Made by a program: the position numbers and the translations under genes
Notes under the pieces: model-generated
The model's database searches: none
The model's input: only the letters and a program-made list of their open reading frames with translations
What the model was told of the DNA's origin: nothing
Part shown: one piece after another, positions 47,965 to 60,870 of the stretch
Numbering within the stretch: position 1 is the first letter of the stretch
Layout: each line of letters begins with the position of its first letter
Assembly: GCA_021442155.1 (NCBI GenBank)
Contig: CM038215.1
Location: 10,688,976 to 10,752,975 of the forward strand
Direction: 5' to 3'
From: Cymbidium sinense
Taxonomy: Eukaryota; Streptophyta; Magnoliopsida; Asparagales; Orchidaceae
DNA length: 64,000 bases

Positions 47965-50900
47965 CTTGGGCTAATCCTCCCCAAGCATATCCAAGGGTAG
48001 AGCATCCTATGGAGGGGCTTCTTGATCCACTAAACTAATGACTTATTTTCTATCTTGAGGTGGTGCCCTAGGAGGTAGAACCTTGTCAGTATGGAGGTTG
48101 ACTTTGATTATCTCTTATGGTAGGCTAATGGAAGGTTATACGCATGTCACTCATAGCTTCTCCTATGGGACCCTCAAAATCAGATGATTCCAAGTCTATC
48201 TCAAGAGGCAAACCTGTAGCATTCAGAGTAGGAAAATCTAACTCTAAATCATAAAGAGGAAGATCAAAATTATTATAGTTATTATTTAGACTTGAAGAGT
48301 TATCATTAGGAATAGATTTAGATAGCCCATTAGAAGTGACATAGATATAATTCAAGCTAGCATTATTTTTGAATTTCTTGGATTTGATAGGAGGTACATA
48401 GTACAAATCAGGTAAGGTAAGAGGGGTGAGGGATTTGATGCCCTCATCCACTAATACAAGATATCTACTAGAAGAAGAAGAGCTAGCTAAAGTAGAGGTT
48501 GATGTTAGTAGTGGTGGAGAATTGACTGGTCGGTGGTTGCACTACTTGGCTATCTTGGGCTGCAGTGCTCTTGAGCTCCCACTTTCTCTGAGTTGGCTTT
48601 GGTAACTTGCAAACCTTTTTTGATGTTGGAGATTTGCTAGCTCAGCACCTACAAGGAAAGTTTCTTGATCTTTGAGACTATTTTCATAGAGGTTTTAGAT
48701 AAGGAGATATCCCAACCTTCTTTGGTTTTGGAAGGAGTATCCCCAAGGATTTAATGGAACTAGATGGTTATTCCATAAGGAGGATAACTCTGTCTTGAAG
48801 CTATGTTCAAGCCAATCCTTAAATGTGAAGCAATCTTCCAAAACATGACCTAACCTATGGTGGTAGGGACAAAAGTTAGGGTCATGTCTTTTGCCCACTT
48901 CCTCCAGTCTCCTAGGTTCGGGTAGCTAAAAATCAGGCTTCTTTAAGAGATTCTTAAAGAGCTTTCTTATTACTTCTCTCTTAAATGAATAAGGTTTTCT
49001 AAGTTTATCCAAAAGAGTAGGTGGACCATAGTTACCTGGCGGTGGGTATGTGCTATTTCGATTATGTGGTTGAGGAGGAGGCTGCGTGATGGAGGCTGTG
49101 ATGATGGGCTCCTTGGTGGTGGTAGAGGAGGTGGAAGTGATGGTGGAGCATTAGGTCTCAAACTACTCTCTCACTGTTCCCCTTGTCTACTATCTCCCTA
49201 GTTTCTTCTCATACCTATACCTTGACTTGGCTTTAATGAAGAGAAGGCAATTGTTTGGCTTCTCCTTGCAAGCTAGCCTTCTTGATGATTAATTTCTCGA
49301 AAGTTTTGATGGTGAAACCTTTGAGCATGAAGGTGACCGGGCCATAGATATTTTAAGCGAATCTCATGGCATCTTGTTTAGTTGTGGTTCATTTCATACT
49401 CAAATTTTATCATCTGAGAATATAATCAATAAGGGACTCACTAAGATTTTGTTGAGCCACAATGAGAACACCAACAGTGACCCTTTGCTGAGCTCTAGCA
49501 AACCTCTTGATAAAGAGTTGCTCCAACTCAGTAAAAGTCTTCACTAAACTGTATGAAAGTTCAACGTACTAGTCAAATGCTATACTTGCTAATTCTTGAA
49601 GAAATAGAAGATTAAAGCATCAAGAATTAGCTCAATTATGCAATGTGCTTCCTCGGTTCCCACCCATCAAAATCTTGAAAGAAGGTGGCATGAAACCCTT
49701 AGGATATTGGATGTCGTTCCTGGGTAGGGTCTACCCTTTGGGCCGATGATCCTCCTCAAGCTTGAGCCAATGCTTCTCTCACCTTTGCCATACTTGATAT
49801 CTTTTGATATCTCGTCTTGCACTACCTTCCTATTTATCGGTGCTACCTTGCTCTGGAGGTAAAGTCTTGGCTAGATCCAAGACATGCACCAACTCGTTGG
49901 TCTCGACCTATAGTGGGATGGTCTTGGTTTTGAAGTGCTAAGATAGTTGCTAGTAGATATTTGACCCTCTTCTGCATCCTAACTATTTTTCATCCTTCTA
50001 CTTTATCTATTGAAGGAGGTGTTAGGTTGAGTAGGCCATGTCTTCCTGCTTGGCCTCAACACCTTCCATAGTCTGTTACTCTCTAAGGAGGGATCCCCGG
50101 TGTCTACCATGAACCCCAATAAATCATCTTCATTGGGATCAAAGATGATCTTCTCCTCATCCAGTCATATCCTAGGATTTCTTTCTTCTCCATGAGATAA
50201 TGGGCTACTATATCATCTAGAGAATGATTTGTTTAAACCAGCACAAATGACTTTGGCTTATTGGTGGTGGGATCACATCATATGTCGTGGCAATGGACCT
50301 CCCCTCGTTCACCCTATGACTATACACGGAAGAAATTAGCTCTTGACTATCACTAAATTTATATGGAGTGACACTTCTAGGAGGATCTATCATCACAGGT
50401 GTAATTAAGCATTCACCTTCTCCTTCAGTAACTGCTATCTCCACCATATACTATGGTGGGATAACTACGATACTTCAGGGTCATCATTCCTTCCACACTA
50501 TGATTGGGGTGGCTGGTCGAGCAGGAGAGCTTGGCCTCACCATAGTAGGTGGTGTAGATGGAACAAAATCCTTTGGCCATAGCCAGATCACCAGTGGGGT
50601 CCTATTCTCCCCACATGCGGCCTTCACGGCCTTTGGTTGAACTGGAGATGCTGGAACATGGATCGAAGATGGTGGATGGGGGGTAGAGTGGTGTGGTGGA
50701 GGCACCACCAACTCTCTCAGGATAGGAGCTGCTCTTCTATGATGTGTGGTCCATATGAAGAATGATGTCGGTATGATTGATGTGGGTAGCGATCGAGAAA
50801 ATCAACAAGTGTAGGTTGTTGACGGTGAACATCGCCTCTCCGGATGGTATTGTGTGAAGTATAGGCCTCCCTCACATCCTATCTAATATGCTTCCTCACA

Positions 50901-51583
50901 CTATGGGGGATAACAGATCTCAAATCAAATTGATCCTCTCATCATTAGGCTTTGCCAACGGCAAAAGAACCTCGAGGCATACGACCTCCTCCTCTCAGTA
51001 ATAGGTGCATGAAAATGCACTGCGGGAGGAGAAATCCTCCTGACATCCTCTCTATCAGACCCAGAGAGAGGATGGAACTAGTTTGCTGTAACCAATGGGG
51101 AAACCATCATGGGCAACTCCTCAACTATAGATTGCATGGCTGCCTCCATCTTCTTAGCAATGTTAATGTGGTACCGCTTTATCATGTGGTTCTTGTTTCT
51201 TCTTGGTCTGGTAGGGTGGTAAGAGCTAGACCTCAAAAGTAGGAAAGACAATCCTTGGGGTGGAGCCTTGGAAGGTGCTAGTGAGTGGGTGTTAGCCCGG
51301 CGACATCAGAGAACAACCAGCACTAATATCATTGCTTTGTGAGAACCTCCACTTCTTCCTCTTTGGTGAGGGAATCTCAAAATGATGCCATGTCAGCCAG
51401 AGCTCTTGACCACTATGCTCCTACTAACAGCCATGAGGAGGTCCCCTCTCATGTAATTCGGGCCCCCTCAAAACCTCGACCAAATTGGATGAGCTGGGCA
51501 TAGTCAGAGCATGAGAGGTTGGCCTGATCTAGGGCCAGATCCATCCCATGGGGAAAAGTGAACACATATCTTGACGCTGCCAT
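47965..51583 (-). pseudogene. gag: gag of element C, decayed, zinc knuckle intact
   Basis: The start at 51583 gives MAASRYVFTFPHGMDLALD, matching B. A proline-rich stretch follows (50711-50484; PPPHHSTPHPPSSIHVP) and a segment ending near 50217. The capsid lies at about 49760-49330 on the - strand, eroded but showing the FDGWEPRKH and Q-Q-R-V-T-V-G-V-L-I-V-A-Q-Q-N-L order. The nucleocapsid knuckle at 48898-48800 is complete: CPYHHRLGHVLEDC (Cys, His, His and Cys all present), with KDWLEHSFK after it. A P-P-P-L-P-P-P rich piece (49161-49060) and a Ser/acidic linker (48451-48125) flank it. Frameshifts prevent function. Confidence 0.87.
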
Positions 51584-52884
51584 TGAATGAAAATGTACTA
51601 AATTGAGACTAAAAACTATCCGAAGCTGACTAAAACTACAATATCGAAAACAATCTTGAATCAGATTTTCTTGCTTTGTTGATTTTGAATTCAAATTTAG
51701 AATTCAAACCCATACTCAAAATCTTGAAAATGTTAAGTTGGACTCAAATGAATTTAGAAGAGATTTTGAGATTGGAAAGAGGATTTTGAATGTAGAATCC
51801 ACTTTCACTAAATTTGGGTATGTTGAAAATGGATTCAAATATTTTGGAGAGATGCTTCCATTAAGTTCATACTTGAATTTTATTTATTTATTTTGAGGAA
51901 CCTTTATTTAATAAATTTGGGTATGTTAAAGTAAAGGGTCAAATTGATTTTGATTTGAGATTTTTGGAATCTACTCACTTAGCAAATTTAAGTATGCTAG
52001 GTGAGGTGTTTGAAAACAATTTCTTCTATTTCTTTGTTTGCTTTATTTTGTGAATCATTTGTGATTTGAAAATGGAATTCTCATTTACCAAATTTGAGTA
52101 TGCTAAATGAGGAATCCAAGTGTGTTTTATTTTTTTGAAATTTTTTGAAAATAGGATTATTAACAAATTTAAGTATGCTAAGAAAATCCTAATGTGTTTC
52201 TTTTTTTTTTTTTTTGGATTTTGTTTTGAAAAATGGAGACTTCACTTTAGCAAATGAGGTATGCTAGAATGAAGTTCCAATGTGTTTTGAATTCTTGTGA
52301 AATGGAGATTTCACTTAGCAAATTGAGTATGCTTGAATGAAATTCAAAATTTGTTTGAAATTTTGTTTGGGATTTTGTTTTGAAAATGGAGACTTCACTT
52401 TAGCAAATGTGGTATGTTAGAATGAAGTTCCAATGTGTTTTGAAAATTATTTTAAAATTGAGATTTCACTTAGCAAATTTGAGTATGCTAAATGAAATTC
52501 CAAAAATGTGTTATAAATTTTGTTTTGGATTTTGTTTTGAAAGTGGAGACTTCACTTTAGCAAATGTGGTATGCTAGAATGAAGTCCCAATGTGTTTTAA
52601 AAATTTTGTGAAATGGAGATTTCACTTAGCAAATTTGAGTATGCTAAATGAAATTCCAAAAATGTGTTTCAAATTTTATTTTAGATTTTATTTTGAAAAT
52701 GGAGACTTCACTTTAGCAAATGTCGTATGCTAAAGAATGAAGCTCCAAAAGTGTTTTGAAATTTTTGTTTTGAAAATTGAGACTTTATTTTAGCAAATGT
52801 GGTATGCTAAAGAATCAAATTCCAAAAGTGTGTTTCAAATTTTTGTGTTTTGAAAAGGGAGACTTCACTTTAGCAAACGGGGCA
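51584..52884 (-). repeat. Leader hairpin array, element C
   Basis: The array reads on the - strand, and its inverted symmetry makes it look similar on both. Units carry CACTTAGCA or CACTTTAGCA text facing TGCTAAATG-type arms around a loop related to CATACTCAAATT; examples lie at 52316-52341, 52467-52494 and 52622-52650 on the + strand. Between them CCAAAAATGTGTTT.. and ..TTTGGATTTT stretches give the second inverted pair seen in B. The distal end is cut at about 52880. Confidence 0.83.
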
Positions 52885-52985
52885 TGAGAAATTTTCATCA
52901 TATTATTTTCATCATGTAGGGCAAAGGGAGACTAGATCATGTAGGGCATGCTTTAATGACTTAAATCTAATGCAAATTTTTATCA
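52885..52985. other. Scrambled junction between C leader and C LTR
   Basis: TCATATTATTTTCAT and ATCATGTAGGGCA each occur twice within 100 bases here, interleaved. On one side is the hairpin array, on the other LTR text matching about 21545 of the LTR at 14739. About 0.9 kb of LTR end, the primer-binding site and the first part of the leader are missing. The pattern resembles filler DNA copied in during repair of a double-strand break. Confidence 0.6.
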
Positions 52986-53716
52986 TATTATTTTCATTTT
53001 TGGATAATCAATTTGACACAGGCTTTAGGATTCTTTATGCCTAATGCATGAGAAATTAGATTATGGGCCACAATCAGTAAGATAAAGAGGTGTGTTTCCA
53101 TCATGGCTCTCATAGGTCAGGCCAACTTTTCTGGCAAAGGTGGAAACCCTCCAATCAAGAGTGAAACAATATGTTATTTTATGCATGATGTCAGAAAAGT
53201 AAAACAACATCCAGCTAAGGAGTTGCTACTTCTTTTATATTGATTTTTTACTTAGGCTTTAGATGAGGTTATGAGTTATTTATTTTTAATTTAAATTGAT
53301 TAGTTTGGTAGAAAATTTATATTCCTAATAGCCTAATCGTTATCCAGGCCATACATCAATGCAAGGAAGAAACTAGGAAAAGATGCCATCTTAATGCACA
53401 AGTTAAACAAACATCAAACATTTTATAAAGCTAGTGCAAAGAATTAATTACAATTAAGTATGGAATTCATGTTATGGGGAGTCTTCATTCTTCTTTTCTT
53501 CTTTCTTCTTTTGGTTCCTTCTTTTGGTTGGTTGGAATGTGGTAGCTCCAAAGGCTTCATATGGTACAATAAGATGTAATTTTATAACCAATGTTCATCC
53601 TAATCCCCACAACAATCATTCCAAAATCTTAATTTCAAAATTACATGAAAATGAGAAAAAGTAAATCTAAAAAACTTAAAAATAAAGATTAGCTAAATAA
53701 ACCATATAATCCAAGC

Positions 53717-53719
<3 letters not shown>

Positions 53720-53749
<30 letters not shown>
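53720..53749. repeat. (TA)15 microsatellite
   Basis: Fifteen uninterrupted TA dinucleotides sit inside the C LTR, at a place where the other LTR copies have ordinary sequence (for example ACATGCTTGGGATGTGTGTG near 42249). It therefore arose after this copy diverged. Confidence 0.95.
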
Positions 53750-53750
<1 letters not shown>

Positions 53751-56700
53751 TTAGCACCCCACACATGGGTAACCAAGTCCACCTGACCTATTTTGGATTA
53801 TGCTTAGGGGTATAAGCATTTGCACAGTAAAAGCAATTTTATATCTTTATTATAGCACCCCTTAAGCACAATCCACTTTAGAAGATAATGATTAGACTAA
53901 ATCGTCCTACCATTCAGTCTATGCACATGCACCCAAACATCCAGACTAAAACATAACATAATAAAATAAAAGCAAACATCAAACCATGCATTGCCCTAAC
54001 TTAAAGCTGGAAATGGTGACTTAGCCTAATGTGTGTGTCACTATGGCTTTAAGGTTTAAATTTTCTAAGTATGAAAATGTTCAACTCAGATGGGTAGTTT
54101 CATTTTGAGTTGTTTAGCTATTTTGGGTTAATTTTATTTTGTGTTTTGATTAGGTTTTAGTGAATCCTACAATTAATTACTAAGTTGTAAAGAGAGGAAA
54201 AGAGAAGAGAACTTCTCTTTCCTCCCTACCTTAAGTAATTTCTAAGGTGGATTCATATTTTATTTTTGTTTAGTGAATGTTTTATTAAGTTTTTTAATTA
54301 ATCCTAAGTTTAGATTTTCCCTAAACAAACCTATTTAAAAAGAAAGGCATTCTAAGATTAAGTAAAGTGAATTAATATCACAAAACACACATCACTTAAT
54401 TTCTTTCCCAACATGTGTAACATGCATATGGATGAATCCTAAGCATATCTATACATACAAATGGGAATGTTTAGAACACCTTAATGATGAATGCTAAGTA
54501 GTGTTACTTAAGAAAATTTGTATGCTTTATGATGCATGATTTTCATTAAGTAGAAAAGAGGGATTCTTTTATCCATTTTTCATATGCACACATATATGTA
54601 TGAAAGGCATAAGTGAGTACGGCCATTGTTAGCACCAGGGGTGTAAGGTACAAGACCTACTTAGGGCTACTTATAGCCTCACAACCCCTAGGGTTGTCCA
54701 GACTAATATATCATTTTCCTTAAATACATACACATGTATAAAAGAAATGGATGGAAAAAGAAAGATGCAAAAGTTTATGTTAGTTTGTTTGATTTGTTTA
54801 TGTAATTCATTTGTATATGTGTGGATGTCCTTCTTCAATAATAACATAGGAGTAAATAGGAAAGGATTTAACCAAGTGTTGTGTTCTTTTCAAATGAACT
54901 ATACACTTTCATCCTATTCAAAACTATGCTAAAAAAAAGAGAAGGAAACCCACACTATGCTCATCTTTATAGTTTTACTCACATACAACTCATAAATAAT
55001 TATAAGTAGCATAACTTTTAGTTTTGATGTTTGATTCATAAGTTTTAAAAGAATATTTGGATTTAATAGTGATAATAGCCATCATATCCTTACTTTAGCC
55101 AAAACATGCAATTTGATATAAAAGAAATATATCATTTTAAATTTGAATTTTTAAAAGGAATGAATGCATGGTTTTTATATGACATACACATTTAGCATGC
55201 TAGAAAAGAAATAAAGTGAGGAAAGCATGTAAATTCATTCACCCTAATTAATTCATAAAGATAATCCATTGAAATAGAATTGTTTAAAAGCAAATCAAAC
55301 TTATTTTAAAGATAGTTTGAATTTTCTTTGAGTTTCATTTTAATTTGAGAAATGTGAGATGAGTTTTGGTCCTAATCCATTCCCCATGTGTGAGTTATTT
55401 AAGTTTAATTTTAGGTGATTAGATCAATTTTATGCTTTGGTTAGGTTAAGGTGTGAATTAAGTGTGTTACACTTTAACCTACAATGTATGACATAAAACC
55501 ACACAAGGAATTTAAATCAACAATGCACCTATGAAAGAAAGGGCCTAATGCAATTGGATCATAATTAGTAATTTATTAAGCTAAAGGTTTTAATTTAAGT
55601 ACTTTCATAACCCTTCCCACGCATGTTGGTTGGATTTTGATTTCCTTAAGCCACTTAGGTTATTGAACACCTAAGCATCTACCCAAGATGGATTGATTAA
55701 GCTCTGGAATGTTTTTATTTTAAAATCAAATTAATTAAGCAAGTGATTAGAGGATTAACACTTAATTAAGTTTGGATAAAGGAAGGAAATGAGTTTAGGA
55801 GAAATTCATCTAATACATTCCATAAACCTCTTATCTACCTAAGCAAGGCTTAATAAACTTAATAAAGGGACTAAAACACTATTCATATGTACCCTTAATT
55901 ACATGAGAGTAATTAAGGATTCATTAATTGATCTCCCTAATTAACCCATCAATAAATCCCAATAAAATTAGGGGCGATAGAAGTCATCTCCATAAATGCA
56001 CATGAGAAGTTTGGAATTAATCAGTGGGATAATTATGGAGTAATTAAGGTTATTAAGTTTTTAATAAAACCCTAATTGAGGAAAATATATTATTAAAACC
56101 CATTGGAAATAATTTTAGAATTTCCTCCTCTAAATTATATTTATAATGCATTTTACTTTGTATTTTTATGATTTTTCTAGAATTAGTAATGCAATTATGA
56201 ATATTTAGCCATTAAGGATAATTAATTAAATCCCCAATTAAAATAGCTAACCCCGTCGGTTCCATGTGGAGGCTGACACAGCGCGCTCTTTCCATGTGGC
56301 GCAATGGGAGAGACCACTTATGTTGTCACATCATAGCATCACATCAACAGTGGGGCTACATGCTTTCTCCTCACCCATCTGATCAAGGATCAGATGGCTG
56401 AGGTAAAGCTCTTGGTATTAAGGGATTAATCAGATATTTCTATGCATCTTGATAATGGTCGTTCATCCAAAACACACGGATGGACGACCCATGATCCATC
56501 ATTGAGTTTCCCTATGGGAAAGGGGAATCATCCACCTTCCATGGCATGATCTGAGCTTGATTGAGCTCAGATTGAACTCAAATTTTACCCACACCATCTA
56601 GGAGTAAATGGGAGAAGATCTAATAGTCAAATTCTCATGAGGTGAGAATATATTTCACAAAGGACCACACCATGTCTACTTTAAGTGCGGGTTGAAGGCA

Positions 56701-57569
56701 TACCTTGCCGGAGGCTATCACCGGTGCTCAAATATATTGATGTAGCTTCGTCTAGTAGAGACGAAGCCTTGAAGATTTGAGGTGATTTGGTCGAATGGAT
56801 ATTCCTATGGAAAAAGCTCTCCTTCAATTGGGCTCGGCCTTGATTGAAGTCCCACCTCCCTTGCCTTGAAAACTTGGGAAGGTTTGGATCAACTCGACTC
56901 CTCCAAGATTCTTGCAGGAGGAATTGAGTTGATATTGAGTAATGAGCAAAGTGGAAATTGCCTTGGCCTCCCCTATTTTCAGTTTAAAGAAACGAAAAAT
57001 GGAGAATTATAATTCACTGTAAGAATCTTGGGGAGACTTGCAAATTCTTGCTCTAAGTTTCCTTAGCTCAATTGAGTGTGTGTCTTGTGGAATGAAGTGG
57101 AATTATGGGGAGTATATATCCCCCTAGGTGAATCGAATGGTCATGAAGAGCTATGCCATTTTGATCCAATTCACCTCCTTGAGTGGGTTTGTTAAGCTAT
57201 TAGGACTTGCACATGGTTTGATTTTGAGCGTGGAGTGGAGTAGTGAATCTCCCATGTGCTTTAATTGAGCGGAGGAAAGATCCCATGTGCTCAATTCCTA
57301 AGTGGGTGGTCAGTTTGGCCATTGGGTTGGGTTTGACTGACCCAAACCCAATGGGTTAGGTGCACCATGTCCATTAGTGGCCATTTGGTCCACTAAGAGG
57401 ATGCCAAGGGTCCATGAACAGGAATTGACCAAATTTCAAGTGATTTTAATTTTAGGTTACTCTATGGCCTATAAGTAAAATGGTCATTTATTGGATTTCA
57501 ATTTGAATATATGATTGAAAAATGGGTTAGGCCAAGTTTCAATGAATTTGGAGTTGATTTGATATGATT

Positions 57570-58420
57570 TGGCTCATATTGACCCATTTAGGTCAAAATG
57601 GGTCAATTTGGGTCAAGTTGACCAATTGGTCAAATTGGGTCAAACCAAGGGTTGGGTCAAGTTTATATGACCATTTGAAATGTTTTAGCAACTTTAGTTT
57701 GGTTCAATTTGGTTTAGATTTTATTTTGGTTCATTTGATTTCATTTAGGTCAAATGGGTCAAGATGACCAATTTGACCCATTTGACCTATTTGGGTTAGG
57801 TCATGGGTTGGTTTATGTTTGATTGATCATTTGAAATGGGTTGTTATCTTTCCTTCCAATCAAATTGGTTTAGATTTGGCTCAATTTTATCTTTTATGGG
57901 TTCTTGTTGGTTAATTAGGGTTGGTTGGGTCAGTTGGATAATTAAGACTTTGGTCAAGTTCAACAAGTGAATTGGAATGAACTTGACCCATTAGTTTCAA
58001 TCAATTTGGATTAGATCAAGTTTTGACACATTTTGACTTTTTAGGTCAAGTTGGGTCAACTTAGGTCAAGTGGCCAATTGGGCTAGGTTAGGCTCAAGTG
58101 ATGACTTGGTCAAGTTCAAACATTGATCATGAATGAGTTCTGATCAATGGTTTCAATCAATTTGGCCTATGGTGGATTTTGGCTAGTTTAGGATTCATTT
58201 TGGCTAAGTGTTGACTTGGTCAACCCTTAGGTTTGACTTGGTTTGACCCAATTTGAGTGATTGATCATCTCATGATGATTTTTGCTTACAATGTGAGGCT
58301 TAGTTGGGCTTAGTTCAATCCAATTTGGGTAGGATTAGAATTTGGTTCAAAAGGGGCATTTTGGGTCACTTTGGGTCAAGTGAGCCTAAGTGGGTCAAAT
58401 GGCTTGGTCAAAGCTTGATT
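57570..58420 (-). promoter_or_regulatory. W-box-like array in the C LTR
   Basis: On the + strand this is dense in GGTCAA and AGTCAA, that is TTGACC and TTGACT on the coding strand of C. An example is the run at 57590-57660. It corresponds to 15999-16800 and 37620-38430, so the array is present in all three LTR copies that cover this part in full. Confidence 0.5.
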
Positions 58421-59425
58421 TGAGTTTGATAGAACTCACATATGGACTTATGATTGAAATATAAATCCATTTGCAAGTGGGTTGAAGTCAAATGGTTTTT
58501 GATTAATTTGACAATTTTAAGTTCAAAAGGGTGAACATGAGTTTCACTTGGATTTGATTTTTGAATTTGGTTTAGGTTTGATGATTAAAGTTTGTATGAA
58601 TTCATGATTGAAGGATTGATTGAATCATGAAGAAAAATCAAGGGTTAGGCTTTATTTGAAATTGATTTGGCTAAGTCCAAGAATTTGACTTGAAAGGCTT
58701 AGGTTGAATTTTGGTTGAGTTTGAATTTGATCTTTGAATTGATTTTTGGATATTTAAATTTATATTTCATTTATATTTGTGAATATAAATGATAATATAA
58801 ATTGGTTATGAGAAAATTCTTTGAATTTGAATTGATTTAGATTTGATTAGGCAGAGTCCATAAGATAGAATCAAAGTGACTTAGGAAAGATTTTTAATTT
58901 GGATTTGAATTTGGTTTAATTGATTTGAATTTATATTTCATTTATAAATGTGAATACATATGAGAATATAAATGGGTTATGAAAATTTCTTGAATTTGAA
59001 TTGATTTGGATTTGATTTAGGCTAAGTCCATAAGAGGGAATCAAAGGACTTAGGAAAGATTTTTGAACTTGGAATTTCAATAATAAGCTTCAATTATTTG
59101 GAATTGATTTGAGTTTGAGAAAATCAATTATGTTGGAATTGATTTAAGTTTTGATGTTGATTTGGAGTTTGGAGTTAGTTTGATTTGGAGTTTGACTTGA
59201 AGAGGAAGTGAGGAATTTGGTTCAAGCTATAGGGTAGGAAAACTTTCTTAACACACATAAGGCATGACCTATTTGTATGGCTAACTCTTCTAAGTCTCTA
59301 TGGTTAGGTTGAGTGTCCACCTAATTGCTAAATGTATCTTAAGACTAAGGAACTCTTAAAGTCTAAGAGAAATCCTATGTTTAAGATGGAGGGGTTGAGA
59401 GCTCATCCTAAAAATGAGGTCAACA

Positions 59426-60870
59426 ATTAGTTATAAGACCACATCTTATATACCATGTGAGGCCTTGGAGAAAACTACATCCCAAGTCAAACCGAAAGAA
59501 ATAGAGAAATGGAGAAAACCAAGATGAAGGAATGAAGGACAAGAAGTGAAGAATGGAGGATGAAGAATGAAGACCCCCATAACACTTGTCTTTCATTATT
59601 CTTTTATATATGGCGGATGTCTTATGGAATAAATTGATTTTTATGATTATTTATGGCATGATTTTCCTAATTAAATTAGGATAAATTTTCTTAATTATTA
59701 AAACTAGATTCATAAATCATGATAATGAAATATTTAGCAACCCTTTAGCTGAAGTTGTATGTCTCATATCATGCATAAATCATATTGTCTCACTCTCTTG
59801 CCAATGGAGGGCTTCCACCTTTGCCGGAGAAAATGGCTTGACCTTTGAGAGCCATGGTTGAAATGCACCTCTTTTTGATTTTGTTCCATTTTTTTTTCAT
59901 GCATTAGGCATATAAAATCCCATAGCCTATGTCAAATAAAAATGTCCAAAAATCAAAATAAAACTTGACAAAATTTGCATTAGATTTAGGTCATTATTCA
60001 TGCCCTTCATCATCAAGTCTCTTAGAGAGTGAGTTTAAGGACTTAGTTTTACTTCTAAATAATAGCATATGACTTGCATACATGTATTTAAAATCATAGG
60101 AGGAGTTAGCTGGTGGCCACCCTAGGCGATTGTAAGTCCAATAATCGGGTGATATATCCTTTTTTGTGGAGGTAAACCATATGCCCATTTTGTCGCTTAG
60201 ATTTAGGTCACTCTTTTAGTTTATGCGAAGCTCCCTAGATTTAGGATCAAGGTTGCTATTTCCCATTAGAGATACAAGCATAAATCCTCACCTCTTTGGC
60301 ATTTTTACAATCTTGTATTGTGGAATTGTAAGTCCTAGATTTCCAATTAAAATTCAACTCAAACATATAATTCTCCTCAATTTCAAAAATATAAATATGG
60401 GATGCTCACTAGGTTACCAAGTATCATGAGCATCCCCTACTCTTCTCCCTTTGGTTTTGATAATAACTCTCTCTTTTTTGATCAAGCCCACTTGATTTTT
60501 AAAAATAATCAATTGATTGATAGTTCAATCTTTGAAATCTTTGGAGACAATGATCATTTACCTTATTCGAGATTATTCTAAGGAACCTCATTCCTTAAGA
60601 TGTAATTAACTATGGGGGGCTTACTTCCATAGGGAACTTAATGAGCTCAGCTTAAAATAAACCCTACTTTACTTTTTCCATTAGGAAACATCTGGTACAT
60701 TCAAGACCCATTGGCCTTAGGAGTCCATATTAGGTGATTAGGTCCATTGTAGGATGGTGAGTTCTATCTCTCAAGATAGTACATCAATCCTCAATGTTGT
60801 ACCCGATCACTTCAATAAGTATCCCCATAAGATCTATGTGGTATCCCCTATCTATGAAAAGTAAACACCA
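59426..60870 (+). mobile_element. + strand LTR tail, probably of A's own 3' LTR
   Basis: This segment matches 426-2110 of A's 5' LTR, including the purine tract and AGACCCCCATAACAC, with a loss of roughly 150-250 bases near 59590-59700. Its left edge is the outer end of C. Its right edge, GTAAACACCA, is the LTR 3' terminus next to which A has its primer-binding site; here unrelated-orientation LTR text follows instead. This is what a 3' LTR end against flanking DNA should look like. Pairing it with A rests on resemblance by eye. Confidence 0.65.

Larger units (their letters stand above)
42981..59425 (-). mobile_element. Element C: inverted Tat-lineage element
   Basis: Read on the - strand from 59425: LTR start TGTTGACCTCATTTT, LTR to about 52986, a scrambled junction, leader hairpins, gag, pol to 43159, and about 180 bases of 3' UTR to 42981. 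The 5' edge is sharp and abuts + strand LTR text. The 3' UTR repeats and 3' LTR are missing. Its LTR differs from both the A type and the B type in many places, so it looks like a third subfamily. Confidence 0.75.
52986..59425 (-). mobile_element. 5' LTR of element C, lacking its 3' end
   Basis: On the - strand the LTR begins TGTTGACCTCATTTT at 59425 and runs through the AT-rich stretch (59300-58440), TTGAC-rich stretch (58420-57570), CpG patch (56350-56255), long AT-rich sequence and the GAAGACTCCCC box (53486-53471). It matches the LTR at 14739 from its first base to about 21545. It contains a (TA)15 microsatellite at 53720-53749. No gene is seen. Confidence 0.77.
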
